Shown here piece by piece: positions 53,329 to 62,155 of a DNA stretch of 64,000 bases. Origin of the DNA: JAFDZO01 sp044226845 (GTDB lineage Bacteria > Bacteroidota > Ignavibacteria > Tepidaquicellales > Tepidaquicellaceae). The stretch spans positions 186,001 to 250,000 of the forward strand of contig JBGAGG010000004.1 of assembly GCA_044226845.1 (NCBI GenBank), written 5' to 3'. The notes beneath the pieces are model-generated. The model ran no database searches and had not been told where the DNA came from. It worked only from the letters and a program-made list of their open reading frames with translations. The first letter of the stretch is position 1, and the number at the start of each line of letters is the position of its first letter. Made by a program: the position numbers and the translations under genes.

Positions 53329-53336
53329 CAAACATA
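53329..53336 (-). promoter_or_regulatory. -7 element TATGTTTG for the small ORF/DUF2202 transcript
   Basis: The word matches TAnnTTTG exactly on the minus strand. There is no TTTG at the -33 position, which suits an activator-dependent promoter. The expected transcript start is near 53323, about 20 bases ahead of the small ORF. Confidence 0.5.
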
Positions 53337-53358
53337 TAAACATTTGCAATTTTATTGT

Positions 53359-53372
53359 ATGATTTACATCAT
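53359..53372. promoter_or_regulatory. CRP/FNR-type box ATGAT-N4-ATCAT
   Basis: A 5-4-5 inverted repeat that matches the FNR-like pattern TTGAT-N4-ATCAA at 8 of 10 positions. Its centre is about 42 bases ahead of the inferred transcript start, the class II activation position. Confidence 0.5.
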
Positions 53373-53477
53373 AATAAAAATTTTATTTATATAAATTCGG
53401 AATGAAATTTGTTTAAGAATTTGAAGTATATGATAATTACGAAGATGCGAAATATTTGAGAATAATCAATAAAAGAC

Positions 53478-53503
53478 CCTGCTAACTACTTATCGCTAGC
53501 AGG
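53478..53503 (-). terminator. Terminator at the end of the metal efflux operon
   Basis: The stem CCTGCTA (53478-53484) pairs with TAGCAGG (53497-53503). On the minus strand it is followed by GTCTTTTATT. It lies 33 bases after the stop of the CzcB-like gene. Confidence 0.65.
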
Positions 53504-53535
53504 ATATAAATAATTTTCACATTAGATGTTTTAAT

Positions 53536-54825
53536 TTAATGCTCATGCTCCCCAAGCTCTTCTTTTTTAAGCTCAGAGCGTAAATAAAACGCACCTGAAG
53601 TTACAACTTCATTATCGTCCTTTATGTTTTCAATGGGAAATATCTCAATGAATATATCATCTTCAACGCCTGTTCTTACCATGACTTTTTTAAATAACAC
53701 ACCGGTTTCATCCTTATGTTCCTTTTTCTTTTCGCCATTTGTATTCTCATCTTCAGTATGCTTATGTCCTTCATGTTCCTGCTCACTTTCATCGTGATGC
53801 TTCTGATTTGTTTTTATGAAAATATATTGTTCCTCCCCGTCTTCTATCAGTGCAGATTTAGGCACAGCTCTCGCATTATTTTCTTCCACTAATATTTTTG
53901 CAGTTACAAACATATTTGGCAGAAGTTTATTCTCTTTATTTTTAATCAGCACTCTTACTTTTACTGTTCTGCTGGCATCATCAAAAATTGAATTTATATT
54001 TGCAATATTTCCCTCAAAAACTTCATCTCCATAAGTTGATGTTTCAATTTTTACTTTCTGTCCTTTAGAGATCTTTGCTAAATCCTTTTCAAATATGTTC
54101 AAATCCACATACACTGTAGATGTATTTACAATATGAAACATTTCAGTGGACGGGTCAACAAACTGTCCGATTGTGATCATTCGTGAAACTACATTTCCCG
54201 ATATAGGAGAAGTGATTGAATAATATCTTTGAACATTTACAGTTGTATCTTCACCTCCATTATCAAAACGGTTTTTATTTATTTTATAACTTGTAAGCCG
54301 CTGCTCAAGCGAGCGCATATTTGTCAGGGCACGCTTATAATTTGCTTCAAGCTCGGCAATGGTTTTCTTGGAAGAAATATCACTTATTTTTTTCTGCCTT
54401 TCCAGCTCCTGTTTAGCATATTCAACTTCATTCTTAGACGTAATATAGTCTGTTTGAATACTTACAAGATCTATATTTTCCACTGTAGCAAGTACCTGCC
54501 CTGCCTTTACATTAGAACCTTCTTTTACACTTACTGCTTTTATCCTTCCTGAAATAATGCCCCCGACTTTTGATTCCTGTTCCTGATTTATCTTCACTTC
54601 GCCTGTTACCTTTATATAACCGGAAATATTAACATCGCTGATCAACGAAGTCTGAATACCCATTAACTTTATTTGCTCAGCGCTCAATGAAACTTCACTT
54701 TTTTCTTCATCGTGATGCTCTTCATGCTTCCCTTCTTTTGTTTCAACAACAGGTTCCTGTTTCTTGCTGCAGGATACTAAAATGCTAAGTGAAAAAATTA
54801 ATATTATTATTCTTATAAATCTCAT
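53536..54825 (-). CDS. czcB: CzcB-like metal efflux membrane fusion lipoprotein
   Basis: A 429-residue periplasmic adaptor with a lipoprotein signal (LVSC, Cys19). His/Glu-rich clusters lie at the N-terminus (EGKHEEHHDEEK), in a long insertion of about 343-372 (NQKHHDESEQEHEGHKHTED and nearby), and at the C-terminus (ELGEHEH), as expected for a metal-handling adaptor. The lipoyl-like and hairpin parts are visible (VGGIISGRIKAVSVKEGSNVKAG, then a coiled hairpin of about 125-190 and SPISGNVVSRMITIGQFV). It overlaps the CzcA-TolC stop by four bases. The symbol denotes family, not a proven substrate. Confidence 0.88.
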   Translation of the reverse strand: MRFIRIIILIFSLSILVSCSKKQEPVVETKEGKHEEHHDEEKSEVSLSAEQIKLMGIQTSLISDVNISGYIKVTGEVKINQEQESKVGGIISGRIKAVSVKEGSNVKAGQVLATVENIDLVSIQTDYITSKNEVEYAKQELERQKKISDISSKKTIAELEANYKRALTNMRSLEQRLTSYKINKNRFDNGGEDTTVNVQRYYSITSPISGNVVSRMITIGQFVDPSTEMFHIVNTSTVYVDLNIFEKDLAKISKGQKVKIETSTYGDEVFEGNIANINSIFDDASRTVKVRVLIKNKENKLLPNMFVTAKILVEENNARAVPKSALIEDGEEQYIFIKTNQKHHDESEQEHEGHKHTEDENTNGEKKKEHKDETGVLFKKVMVRTGVEDDIFIEIFPIENIKDDNEVVTSGAFYLRSELKKEELGEHEH

Positions 54826-57800
54826 TTTATAGATCTCCCTGTAAGCTTTTCTAAATTAATAATTGAAATTTTGTAATTGTACCAATTACCTGTATATGCC
54901 TGCTGAACTTCAGAGAAAGTTTTCAGTGCCTGCAAAAAATCAGTGTAAGATGCAGTGCCTTCCCCATAGCTTCTTTTGGTTGCATCTAATATTTGCCGTG
55001 CTTCATTTAATACATCGTTGTTTATAAATTCTACCTGGCGTTTGCTGTTCAAATATTCATCAAAAGCTGATTTAACTTCTGCCTTAATTTTTCGCGAGAC
55101 AAAACCCTCTTCTGTCTGAGATATTTTTTTATCAACATTAGCTTCCGATATTGTGCCTGAGTTTTCAGCCCAGAACCATAACGGAATTCCCAGACCTACT
55201 TCAAAACCATAATACCCGCTTTCGCCGCCAAGCTTCTGATTGTAATACTTAAGTGAAAGATTCGGCAGAAGTAAAGATTTCGCAAGTGAAATATTATTTT
55301 CTGCTTTCTCTTTTTTCAATCTGCTTAAAATAATTTCAGGATTATTTTGCATTGCGCTGTTAAGCAATTCATCAAACCTTATCTCATTAAATGATACAAT
55401 CGAATCGCTTTCAATTTTTACATCATTTATATCGGCATTCACTAATAAGCTTAACTCCGAATTGGATTTCCTTAATTCATTCTCAATATTCTTTAATTCA
55501 TTTTCAGTCCGCGTCTTATTCACTTTAGCGTTTAAAACATCCAGTGATGTTACAAAGCCGGCATCGAGTTTTCTTTCAGCAGTTAAAAGAAATTCATCGG
55601 CAATTCTGACATTCTCCTTCGCTAAACGAAGTAAAGTATTGTTCAGCACAGCTGAGTAATAAGCTTTTTTTATCTCTGCAAAAACTGAATTAATTTTAAT
55701 TTGAAGTTCAGCCTTTGCAATCTCTATCTGAATTGACTGAACATCGGAGCGCAGAAAATACGTTGATGGGAATTCAAAGTCCTGAGATATCCCTATCTTC
55801 CTGCTTTCAAAATTTTCAAGCCCGCCTTTTACTCCTTCATATTCCAGAAACAATTGCGGCTTTGGAATGTTAAGTGATTTTTTTAATCCTGCCTCTTCTC
55901 TTTCAATATTGAGTCTGTAAGTTTCAATCTCGCTGTTATTCTTTATTCCCAGCTCTATATATTTATCTATATCATTAGTTTGCGCAAAGGATATTGCAGG
56001 CAATAAAACAAAGAAGCAAAATACAGTGGCTTTGATATGTGAATTCATTTTAAAATTACTTTTTTTATTAAAGATAGAGTATAAAAGCGGAAGCACTATT
56101 AGAGTAAGCAGTGTAGATGAAATAAGACCTCCGATAACAACTGTTGCAAGCGGCTTCTGAACCTCCGCCCCTGCGCCTGTGGAAATTGCCATAGGAATAA
56201 ATCCAAGCGATGCAACAAGAGCTGTCATTAGAATCGGTCTTAATCTTGCCGAAGTGCCTAAGATAATCCTTTCAGTAACATCTTTTACGCCTTCCTTCTC
56301 CAGCTTATTAAAATGAGCTATCATTACAATTCCGTTCAAAACCGCTACTCCGAACAATGCTATGAAACCAACTCCCGCAGAAATACTGAATGGAATATCT
56401 CTTATCACTAATGCAATTATTCCGCCCACAATAGCAAACGGAATTCCGCTGAATACAAGCAGACCCTGCTTAATAGAATTAAATGTTATAAATAATAACA
56501 CAAAAATAAAAAACAATGAGACCGGGACTGCTACATAAAGTCTCTTCTTCGCACTCTCTAAATTTTTAAACTGCCCTCCATATTCTAAAGAATATCCGGG
56601 CGGCATTTTTAAACCTTCTTTTATTTTTGTCTGCAGTTCACTTACAAAACTTTCTATATCTCTGCCTCTTACATTACATTGCGCAATTATTCTTCGCTTG
56701 CCGTTATCTCTTGTAATTTCTGCAGGACCTTCATCTATACTTATATCTGCCAGTTCACTCATTGGTATTTTCATTCCACCGGCAGAGTTCACTAGTATAT
56801 TTTTAATTCCTTCAACATCATTTCTGTACTCTTGTTTGTATTTTATCACAAGGTCAAATTTCTTATCGCCTTCAAATACTACTCCGGCTGTTTTACCTGC
56901 AAGGCCTGTTTCAATTATTTCATTTACATCGCTTACATTAATTCCGTATCTTGCAATCTTATCTCTTTTTATTTTTATCTGCAGCTGAGGCAGGCCTTCA
57001 AGCTGCTGAACAGATACATCTTCAGCGCCTTTTATTTCAGAAATAATTTTTGCAGCGTCATTTCCTGCTTTAGATAACTCTGACAAATCTTCTCCGAATA
57101 TTTTTACGGCTATATCACCTTTTGCTCCCGACATCAGTTCGTTAAATCTTAATTCAATCGGCTGGGTAAACGATAGACCTATACCCGGAACTGCTGATAA
57201 TTCTTTATGCATCATTTCAACAAGCTCTTCTTTTGATACTCCTTTTCTCCACTCTTCTTTCGGTTTCAGCATTACAAGTACGTCGCTGAACTCTACTCCC
57301 ATAGGGTCAGTGGCAATTTCAGCAGCGCCTGTTTTAGTTACAACCGTTTTTACTTCAGGGAATTTTTTAACTAATATCTGCTCGCATATCGTTCCGATTT
57401 TTTTAGATTCAGTAAGAGATATTCCCGGCAGTCTTGCAATCTGATATGCAATATCACCTTCATCTAATTTAGGAATGAACTCTCCGCCCAACCTGAAAAA
57501 TAAAATCAGGCTGAAAACAAGTGCAATTACTGCTGAAACAATTACCAGTGCTTTTCTTTTTAAAGCGAACTTTAACGAGGGAAGATACAAACCCTTTATA
57601 AAATTAATAATCTTATCAGCTATAGTTTCTTTTTCCTTCATATCTCTTTTCAGTATGAGATCACTCATCATGGGAACATAAGTAAGAGATAGTAGCAGCG
57701 CACCTATCAATGCAAAGCCCACAGTAAATGCCATTGGCTTAAACATCTTTCCTTCTATACCGCCTAAGGCAAATATCGGAAGGTAAACAACAATGATTAT

Positions 57801-59165
57801 CAGAATACCAAATATCGCCGACTTTATTATTCCCGTAGTTGAGTTAAAAATCGTCTCCTGCATCTCATCTTTATGCAACGGACGTTTATGCCTGAGAATG
57901 GCGTGTGAGATTGCTACTATAACGCTTTCTACAATTATCACAGCTCCGTCGACAATCAATCCGAAATCAATTGCTCCAAGCGACATTAAATTTCCCGATA
58001 CACCGAATAAGTTCATCATTATTAAAGCAAAGAGCATTGATAAAGGAATTACAGATGCAACAATAAATCCCGCCCTCAAATTTCCGAGCAGAAGCACCAG
58101 AACGAATATTACAATTATAGCGCCTTCAATTAAATTTTTCTCAACTGTTGCTATTGCCCTATCTACCAGATCTTCCCTGTTATAAAATTCATCAACAGTA
58201 ACACCTTCAGGCAAAGTAGTTTTTATCTCTTCAATTTTTTTATGGACGGTATTTGCGACTTCTCTTGAATTTGCACCTTTCAGCATCATTACTATTCCCG
58301 CTACAACTTCACCTTTGCCGTCCTGAGTGACTGCGCCATGGCGGATTCCACCTGCTTCCTCAACATCTGCCAGCTGATTCAAATAAACAGGAACACCATG
58401 CTCACTTTTAATTACAATATTATTGATATCCTCTTTACTCTCGATGATTCCAATACCTCTTATCGCATATTGATTTGAATTATGCTCAATAAATGACCCG
58501 CCTGCGTTTGCATTGTTTTTATTCACAGCTTCAAACACTTCTCTTATTGAAAGATTATAAGATCGAAGCGCATCCGGATTAATTAATATGTGATATTGTT
58601 TTTCATATCCGCCGAAGCTGTTTACTTCTGCAACGCCTTCAGTTCCAAGAAGCTGCCTTTTTACGATCCAGTCCTGAATTGTCCTTAGCTCCATATCGGA
58701 AAAAGTAGTATCACCTTTTTTTTCAGGCCTTACAACATATTGATAGATTTCTCCGAGACCTGTACTTATTGGCGCCATCTCCGGACTTCCCAATCCTTCC
58801 GGAATATTTTCCTCTGCCTCTTTTAATTTTTGAAAAATTAAATTCCTTGCAAAATAAATATCGACATTATCTTCAAACACAGCAGTAACAACTGATACTC
58901 CAAGCTTTGATATGGAACGAAGCTCAATAATTTTTGGTGTATTGGATAAAGAGATTTCTATAGGATAAGTGATGAAGCGTTCAATTTCAGTCGCGGAAAG
59001 GGTGGGACTTGATGTAATTATCTGAACCTGATTATTTGTAATATCAGGAACTGCATCAATGGGCAAATTTATTGTAGAGGTTATTCCGAAAATAATCAGC
59101 AATAAGGTAAAAAAGCCTATAACTATTTTTTGCTTTATAGAAAAAGCAATAAGTTTGTCAATCAT
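54822..59165 (-). CDS. czcA: CzcA-type RND metal pump fused to a TolC/CzcC-like outer-membrane factor
   Basis: A 1447-residue fusion. Residues 1-1035 form a complete HME-RND pump. The membrane motif DFGLIVDGAVIIVES (about 400-414) fits the divalent (Zn/Co/Ni) class DFGxxxDGAxxxxEN except for Ser in place of Asn, and the Met-rich Cu/Ag type motif is absent. Residues 1040-1447 are a TolC-like factor (two OEP repeats, IDKYIELGIKNNSEIETYRL and LLNSAMQNNPEIILSRLKKE). It begins with an embedded signal peptide (MNSHIKATVFCFFVLLPAIS). Its Met codon is at 56048 in the same frame with no stop between, so an internal start could give a free 408-residue CzcC. The gene lies between the small DUF6660-like gene and czcB. 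Confidence 0.88.
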   Translation of the reverse strand: MIDKLIAFSIKQKIVIGFFTLLLIIFGITSTINLPIDAVPDITNNQVQIITSSPTLSATEIERFITYPIEISLSNTPKIIELRSISKLGVSVVTAVFEDNVDIYFARNLIFQKLKEAEENIPEGLGSPEMAPISTGLGEIYQYVVRPEKKGDTTFSDMELRTIQDWIVKRQLLGTEGVAEVNSFGGYEKQYHILINPDALRSYNLSIREVFEAVNKNNANAGGSFIEHNSNQYAIRGIGIIESKEDINNIVIKSEHGVPVYLNQLADVEEAGGIRHGAVTQDGKGEVVAGIVMMLKGANSREVANTVHKKIEEIKTTLPEGVTVDEFYNREDLVDRAIATVEKNLIEGAIIVIFVLVLLLGNLRAGFIVASVIPLSMLFALIMMNLFGVSGNLMSLGAIDFGLIVDGAVIIVESVIVAISHAILRHKRPLHKDEMQETIFNSTTGIIKSAIFGILIIIVVYLPIFALGGIEGKMFKPMAFTVGFALIGALLLSLTYVPMMSDLILKRDMKEKETIADKIINFIKGLYLPSLKFALKRKALVIVSAVIALVFSLILFFRLGGEFIPKLDEGDIAYQIARLPGISLTESKKIGTICEQILVKKFPEVKTVVTKTGAAEIATDPMGVEFSDVLVMLKPKEEWRKGVSKEELVEMMHKELSAVPGIGLSFTQPIELRFNELMSGAKGDIAVKIFGEDLSELSKAGNDAAKIISEIKGAEDVSVQQLEGLPQLQIKIKRDKIARYGINVSDVNEIIETGLAGKTAGVVFEGDKKFDLVIKYKQEYRNDVEGIKNILVNSAGGMKIPMSELADISIDEGPAEITRDNGKRRIIAQCNVRGRDIESFVSELQTKIKEGLKMPPGYSLEYGGQFKNLESAKKRLYVAVPVSLFFIFVLLFITFNSIKQGLLVFSGIPFAIVGGIIALVIRDIPFSISAGVGFIALFGVAVLNGIVMIAHFNKLEKEGVKDVTERIILGTSARLRPILMTALVASLGFIPMAISTGAGAEVQKPLATVVIGGLISSTLLTLIVLPLLYSIFNKKSNFKMNSHIKATVFCFFVLLPAISFAQTNDIDKYIELGIKNNSEIETYRLNIEREEAGLKKSLNIPKPQLFLEYEGVKGGLENFESRKIGISQDFEFPSTYFLRSDVQSIQIEIAKAELQIKINSVFAEIKKAYYSAVLNNTLLRLAKENVRIADEFLLTAERKLDAGFVTSLDVLNAKVNKTRTENELKNIENELRKSNSELSLLVNADINDVKIESDSIVSFNEIRFDELLNSAMQNNPEIILSRLKKEKAENNISLAKSLLLPNLSLKYYNQKLGGESGYYGFEVGLGIPLWFWAENSGTISEANVDKKISQTEEGFVSRKIKAEVKSAFDEYLNSKRQVEFINNDVLNEARQILDATKRSYGEGTASYTDFLQALKTFSEVQQAYTGNWYNYKISIINLEKLTGRSIK

Positions 59166-59238
59166 AATTTATTTTAAATAATAAACGACGAAGATCTTGA
59201 AATCAAAATCTCAGTTAAATAACGTTATTAAAAATAAA

Positions 59239-59535
59239 CTAAGCTTGGGGAGGACGGAACGGGGAATTTATAGTGCGGAATTCGTAATCAACCGTTTGTG
59301 AGAAGTAAAATACTTCTGAATGGTTATTGAAAATTATTACAGGTGTGTTTGTTTGAATAGTGTTGTTTACAATTAAGCAATGGCTGCAGTCATCATTTGA
59401 AGGCTTCGATTCATTGCAATCATCTGAATGGCATTCAGTGTTGACAATTCCCTTCCCGTCGCATTTAACTACAATGTTAAACACAAAAGCAAACAGGCTG
59501 GAAAAGATAATAATATATAATAATTTTTTTGACAA
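59239..59535 (-). CDS. Small DUF6660-like Cys/His-rich exported protein of the efflux operon
   Basis: A 98-residue protein with a signal peptide (about 1-24). The mature part has a CHSDDCNESKPSNDDCSHC cluster (Cys and His as possible metal ligands) and ends FRPPQA, close to the WxPPK end of small proteins that precede czc/cus operons in Bacteroidota. The start is a TTG at 59535; no in-frame ATG is nearby. Promoter-proximal position in the operon suggests a periplasmic metal-binding or sensing role, which is inference. Confidence 0.6.
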   Translation of the reverse strand: MSKKLLYIIIFSSLFAFVFNIVVKCDGKGIVNTECHSDDCNESKPSNDDCSHCLIVNNTIQTNTPVIIFNNHSEVFYFSQTVDYEFRTINSPFRPPQA

Positions 59536-59929
59536 TGTTTGTTAACATATAAATTCTCTGAAGTGAATTCAAGGGAATTTAATTCAGGTAAATTTGTACC
59601 CCCAAGAGGATTCGAACCTCTAATAAATGTAATTTTTTCAGCTTTTAAAGGTAAATGATTTTGGACATTTTATAAAAACATTTTTCTCTCAAAAACTCTA
59701 TTTCTAATCTGTTTTTCAAATTACCTGAATTTTCTGCTCTAACAATCCCCACATTTTTTAAAAAAAATTGTACATAACAATTTTGTTGAATTTTACTCAT
59801 AAAATAAAGAATCTTCGGTTATTTTGTTAAGAAACGCTATAACAATTTTCCTTTAAATTATTTGTTACGCCGAAGTAATACGTTTAATTTTGAATAACTG
59901 ATTAATTCAGAAAAAATAAATCCCCTGTT
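59536..59929. other. Gene-poor region with a tRNA 3' end remnant
   Basis: About 390 bases between the divergent efflux operon and the LRR gene. It contains a 25-base tRNA 3' end fragment (59597-59621) and a 51-codon minus-strand open frame (59645-59800) without recognisable similarity. CTTCGG at 59811 and CCGAAG near 59871 are the ends of a possible distant inverted repeat. No consensus promoter for either neighbour is obvious. Confidence 0.7.
59597..59621 (-). pseudogene. tRNA 3' end fragment (T-arm plus acceptor strand)
   Basis: On the minus strand a perfect T-arm (stem AGAGG/CCTCT, loop TTCGAAT, 59621-59605) is followed by TGGGGGT and the discriminator A (59604-59597). The D-arm, anticodon arm and 5' acceptor strand are absent. 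Such 3' fragments are the usual footprint left when an integrative element recombines at a tRNA gene. Confidence 0.75.
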
Positions 59930-60355
59930 ATGAAAAAGAACACTTTTATAATACTGTTAGTTTTAGGATGGAATATTTTTTATTCAGATTGTTTCTCTCA
60001 GGTAAACTCAGCTAAAAGTTCGGGATTATTTTTTGATACTCAAAACCTAAGTTCTGTAACTGAGCTAAATCTGAGTTTGAAAGATATAAACACTCTGCCG
60101 GTTGAAATTTTTGAAATGAAAAATCTGCAGATTCTGGATATCAGCAATAATTATCTCAGCGCTTTACCGGCAGAAATAAAAAACTTAAAGGAATTAAAAG
60201 TACTGATGCTTTACGGAAATAATATTTATGAACTGCCTTTGGAAATTTCCCGTTTGAAATTTTTAAAAGAAATTTATCTGGATTATAATATCTGGTGCTA
60301 CAGACTGGATGAAGTTCGAACACTTACTAATGCAAGAATAATTTTAGTACAATAA
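59930..60355 (+). CDS. Secreted leucine-rich-repeat protein
   Basis: A 141-residue protein with a signal peptide (about 1-24) and four LRR units (VTELNLSLKDINTLPVEIFE, then NLQILDISNNYLSALPAEIKN and ELKVLMLYGNNIYELPLEI). The LPxEIxxL spacing is of the SDS22-like/bacterial type. It has no sorting domain, so it is probably periplasmic. Its relative begins at 63793 beyond two minus-strand paralogues, giving an LRR/paralogue pair pattern. Partners are unknown. Confidence 0.8.
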   Translation: MKKNTFIILLVLGWNIFYSDCFSQVNSAKSSGLFFDTQNLSSVTELNLSLKDINTLPVEIFEMKNLQILDISNNYLSALPAEIKNLKELKVLMLYGNNIYELPLEISRLKFLKEIYLDYNIWCYRLDEVRTLTNARIILVQ

Positions 60356-60375
60356 TTTTGGGAGACGCTTTTAAC

Positions 60376-60427
60376 TTCCTTCCCGGAATGAAAACGGACT
60401 CGTCAAACAGAAAGGTCCGGGAAGGAA
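60376..60427. repeat. Long-loop hairpin TTCCTTCCCGGA / TCCGGGAAGGAA
   Basis: A perfect 12-bp stem (60376-60387 with 60416-60427) with a 28-base loop, 20 bases after the LRR stop. No T-run follows, so it is not a standard terminator, although it may stabilise the transcript end. Confidence 0.5.
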
Positions 60428-60534
60428 AGAAAGCTCATTTATACATTGAAAAAAATTTTACTAAATAATTATACTAATCTCTTTTACCTTAAATAATTTA
60501 CTAACAAGAACAATTACACATCTATTCTCCTCCA

Positions 60535-60577
60535 AATTCCGGTATTTCTTATTGCCAATTATAGATATACCGGAATT
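60535..60577. repeat. Hairpin AATTCCGGTAT / ATACCGGAATT
   Basis: A perfect 11-bp stem with a 21-base loop between the convergent LRR and 485-residue genes. Neither strand has a T-run directly after it. Confidence 0.45.
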
Positions 60578-60601
60578 CCTTTCCTTATACACATTTTCTG
60601 C

Positions 60602-62059
60602 CTACACTATTTCCTTAAATTTTTCAATCAGCCATATTTTATTTCTTATCACATCGCATTGTTCCAGCTCTTTTTTCGCAAATGAAATATCCGTTTCCTT
60701 CCCTGTTTTTTTCTTAATAAGTATCAAATAAAATTTTAAAAAGTTGGAATTTAGTTCTTTTCTTCCCGTATATGCTTCATCATTTCTTATTATCATTTGT
60801 TTAAAGGCCTCCGCATGCGCAAAACCTGATTCAAAGTCTCCCAATTCATAAAAATTAATTAATTTTAGAATTTTAGAATCCGCTTTAAAAGTATTATCAT
60901 CCTTACTAACTCTTAAAAGCATTTCATTCGATTCAATAAATTTTTTATCTAACGAAAGAAGTTTTGCTTTGTAATAAATATAAATTTCATTTTTAGCTCT
61001 TGCATCATCATTAACTGAATCAATTTTATTTTCCAGAAAATTTTTAGCCCATTCTATTTCACCGGCAGCGATAGCATCATGTGCAATGTGGGAAAAAACA
61101 ATAGCCTGCATTTTACCCTGTGCATCCAAAATAATTTCTTTCTCAACCATTTCCTTTTCAAGTTGAAATTTTATTTTACCTAAATTACTGTCATTAGCTT
61201 TTATATGCATATTGATAATATTTATTAGCATGACATATAATCTTATTTGTGTTTGTTCTGTCATGTCGTTTATCTGTTCGTTAAAAATCTTATACGCAAT
61301 AGCAAAATTTTCGTAAAATTTTCCGTCTTTATTCTGAACTGCCCGCGCAAGATAGTACGTTAATTTTATATCTTCATAATAAGGACTTTTATTTTTTTCC
61401 ATTCTGTTTATTATTGAGTCAATATCTGTAAATTCAAAAAATGTATCTACTATGTTATATTCTTCCTTTCCTTTATACCAGTCTGTTACATTCACCTGAT
61501 ACGATTGCGCCAGTAAAAACTCATTTAAAAAAAATACAGCCAAAGATTCATAGATAGAGTTACGATCGCTTTTACTGAATTCAATGTTTAATCTCTGTGT
61601 GTAACGCCACATTTCTGACTCAAGAAGGCATTTATTCAGATTTTTTCTGTATAACGCATCTTCTTTTATCTCATTTCTTTCATGAAATTTTTTATAATTT
61701 TTTAAAAATTCTTTATCAATATATCTATTATTAGTTTCCTCTATAATTTTATAGCCATACTCAAAAGTATTCTCATAATTTACATACGCTAAATATTTTT
61801 CTGCAAGGTTTCCTAAATCCGAAAATAAATTCCTTATTGTTCCTTCATTAAATAATTTTCCCGGATATAGTTTTTTATAAAGATTTTCAAACTGCAGTTT
61901 CGTGTGTGTAAACTCGGGATAATATTTTTTTATATTATCAAAAAGCTTTATGAGGTCCTTTGACCGATTGAAGAAAGGAGAAATTACAAATTTCCCGAAA
62001 CTGTCAAATTCCTCCTTATTAAGAGAAGCTAGTATTTTTAAAGCCTTTATTTGAATCAT
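60602..62059 (-). CDS. Helical protein of an unrecognised Bacteroidota-type family (copy A)
   Basis: A 485-residue, Lys/Glu/Asn-rich, almost wholly helical protein with no signal peptide and no clear catalytic motif. The N-terminal core (about 10-105) is its most distinctive part: KEEFDSFGKFVISPFFNRSK, then IKKYYPEFTHTKLQFENLYKKLYPGK and FNEGTIRNLFSDLGNLAEKYL. I have seen this sort of N-terminus in unnamed Bacteroidota proteins but know no function. The rest looks like irregular TPR-like helical pairs (about 200-460). A close paralogue lies 96 bases upstream, with a matching leader. Confidence 0.7.
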   Translation of the reverse strand: MIQIKALKILASLNKEEFDSFGKFVISPFFNRSKDLIKLFDNIKKYYPEFTHTKLQFENLYKKLYPGKLFNEGTIRNLFSDLGNLAEKYLAYVNYENTFEYGYKIIEETNNRYIDKEFLKNYKKFHERNEIKEDALYRKNLNKCLLESEMWRYTQRLNIEFSKSDRNSIYESLAVFFLNEFLLAQSYQVNVTDWYKGKEEYNIVDTFFEFTDIDSIINRMEKNKSPYYEDIKLTYYLARAVQNKDGKFYENFAIAYKIFNEQINDMTEQTQIRLYVMLINIINMHIKANDSNLGKIKFQLEKEMVEKEIILDAQGKMQAIVFSHIAHDAIAAGEIEWAKNFLENKIDSVNDDARAKNEIYIYYKAKLLSLDKKFIESNEMLLRVSKDDNTFKADSKILKLINFYELGDFESGFAHAEAFKQMIIRNDEAYTGRKELNSNFLKFYLILIKKKTGKETDISFAKKELEQCDVIRNKIWLIEKFKEIV

Positions 62060-62155
62060 TATATGGGGTTTTCAGCTACAGTTTTAATATGATTACCTAT
62101 AGATATATTAGTTAGCAAATTATTGTTACTGCTCTAATTTTAATCTTTGCATAGT

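Noticed and set aside
54822..59165. Sequencing error joining czcA and czcC
   Set aside because: The frame is continuous without any disturbed codons around 56048, and such fusions are known to me from this phylum, so a genuine fusion is more likely; the possibility is noted in the finding.
59645..59800. 51-codon minus-strand ORF beside the tRNA remnant as an integrase fragment
   Set aside because: No conserved recombinase residues are visible in so short a frame, so it is not claimed as a gene or integrase relic.
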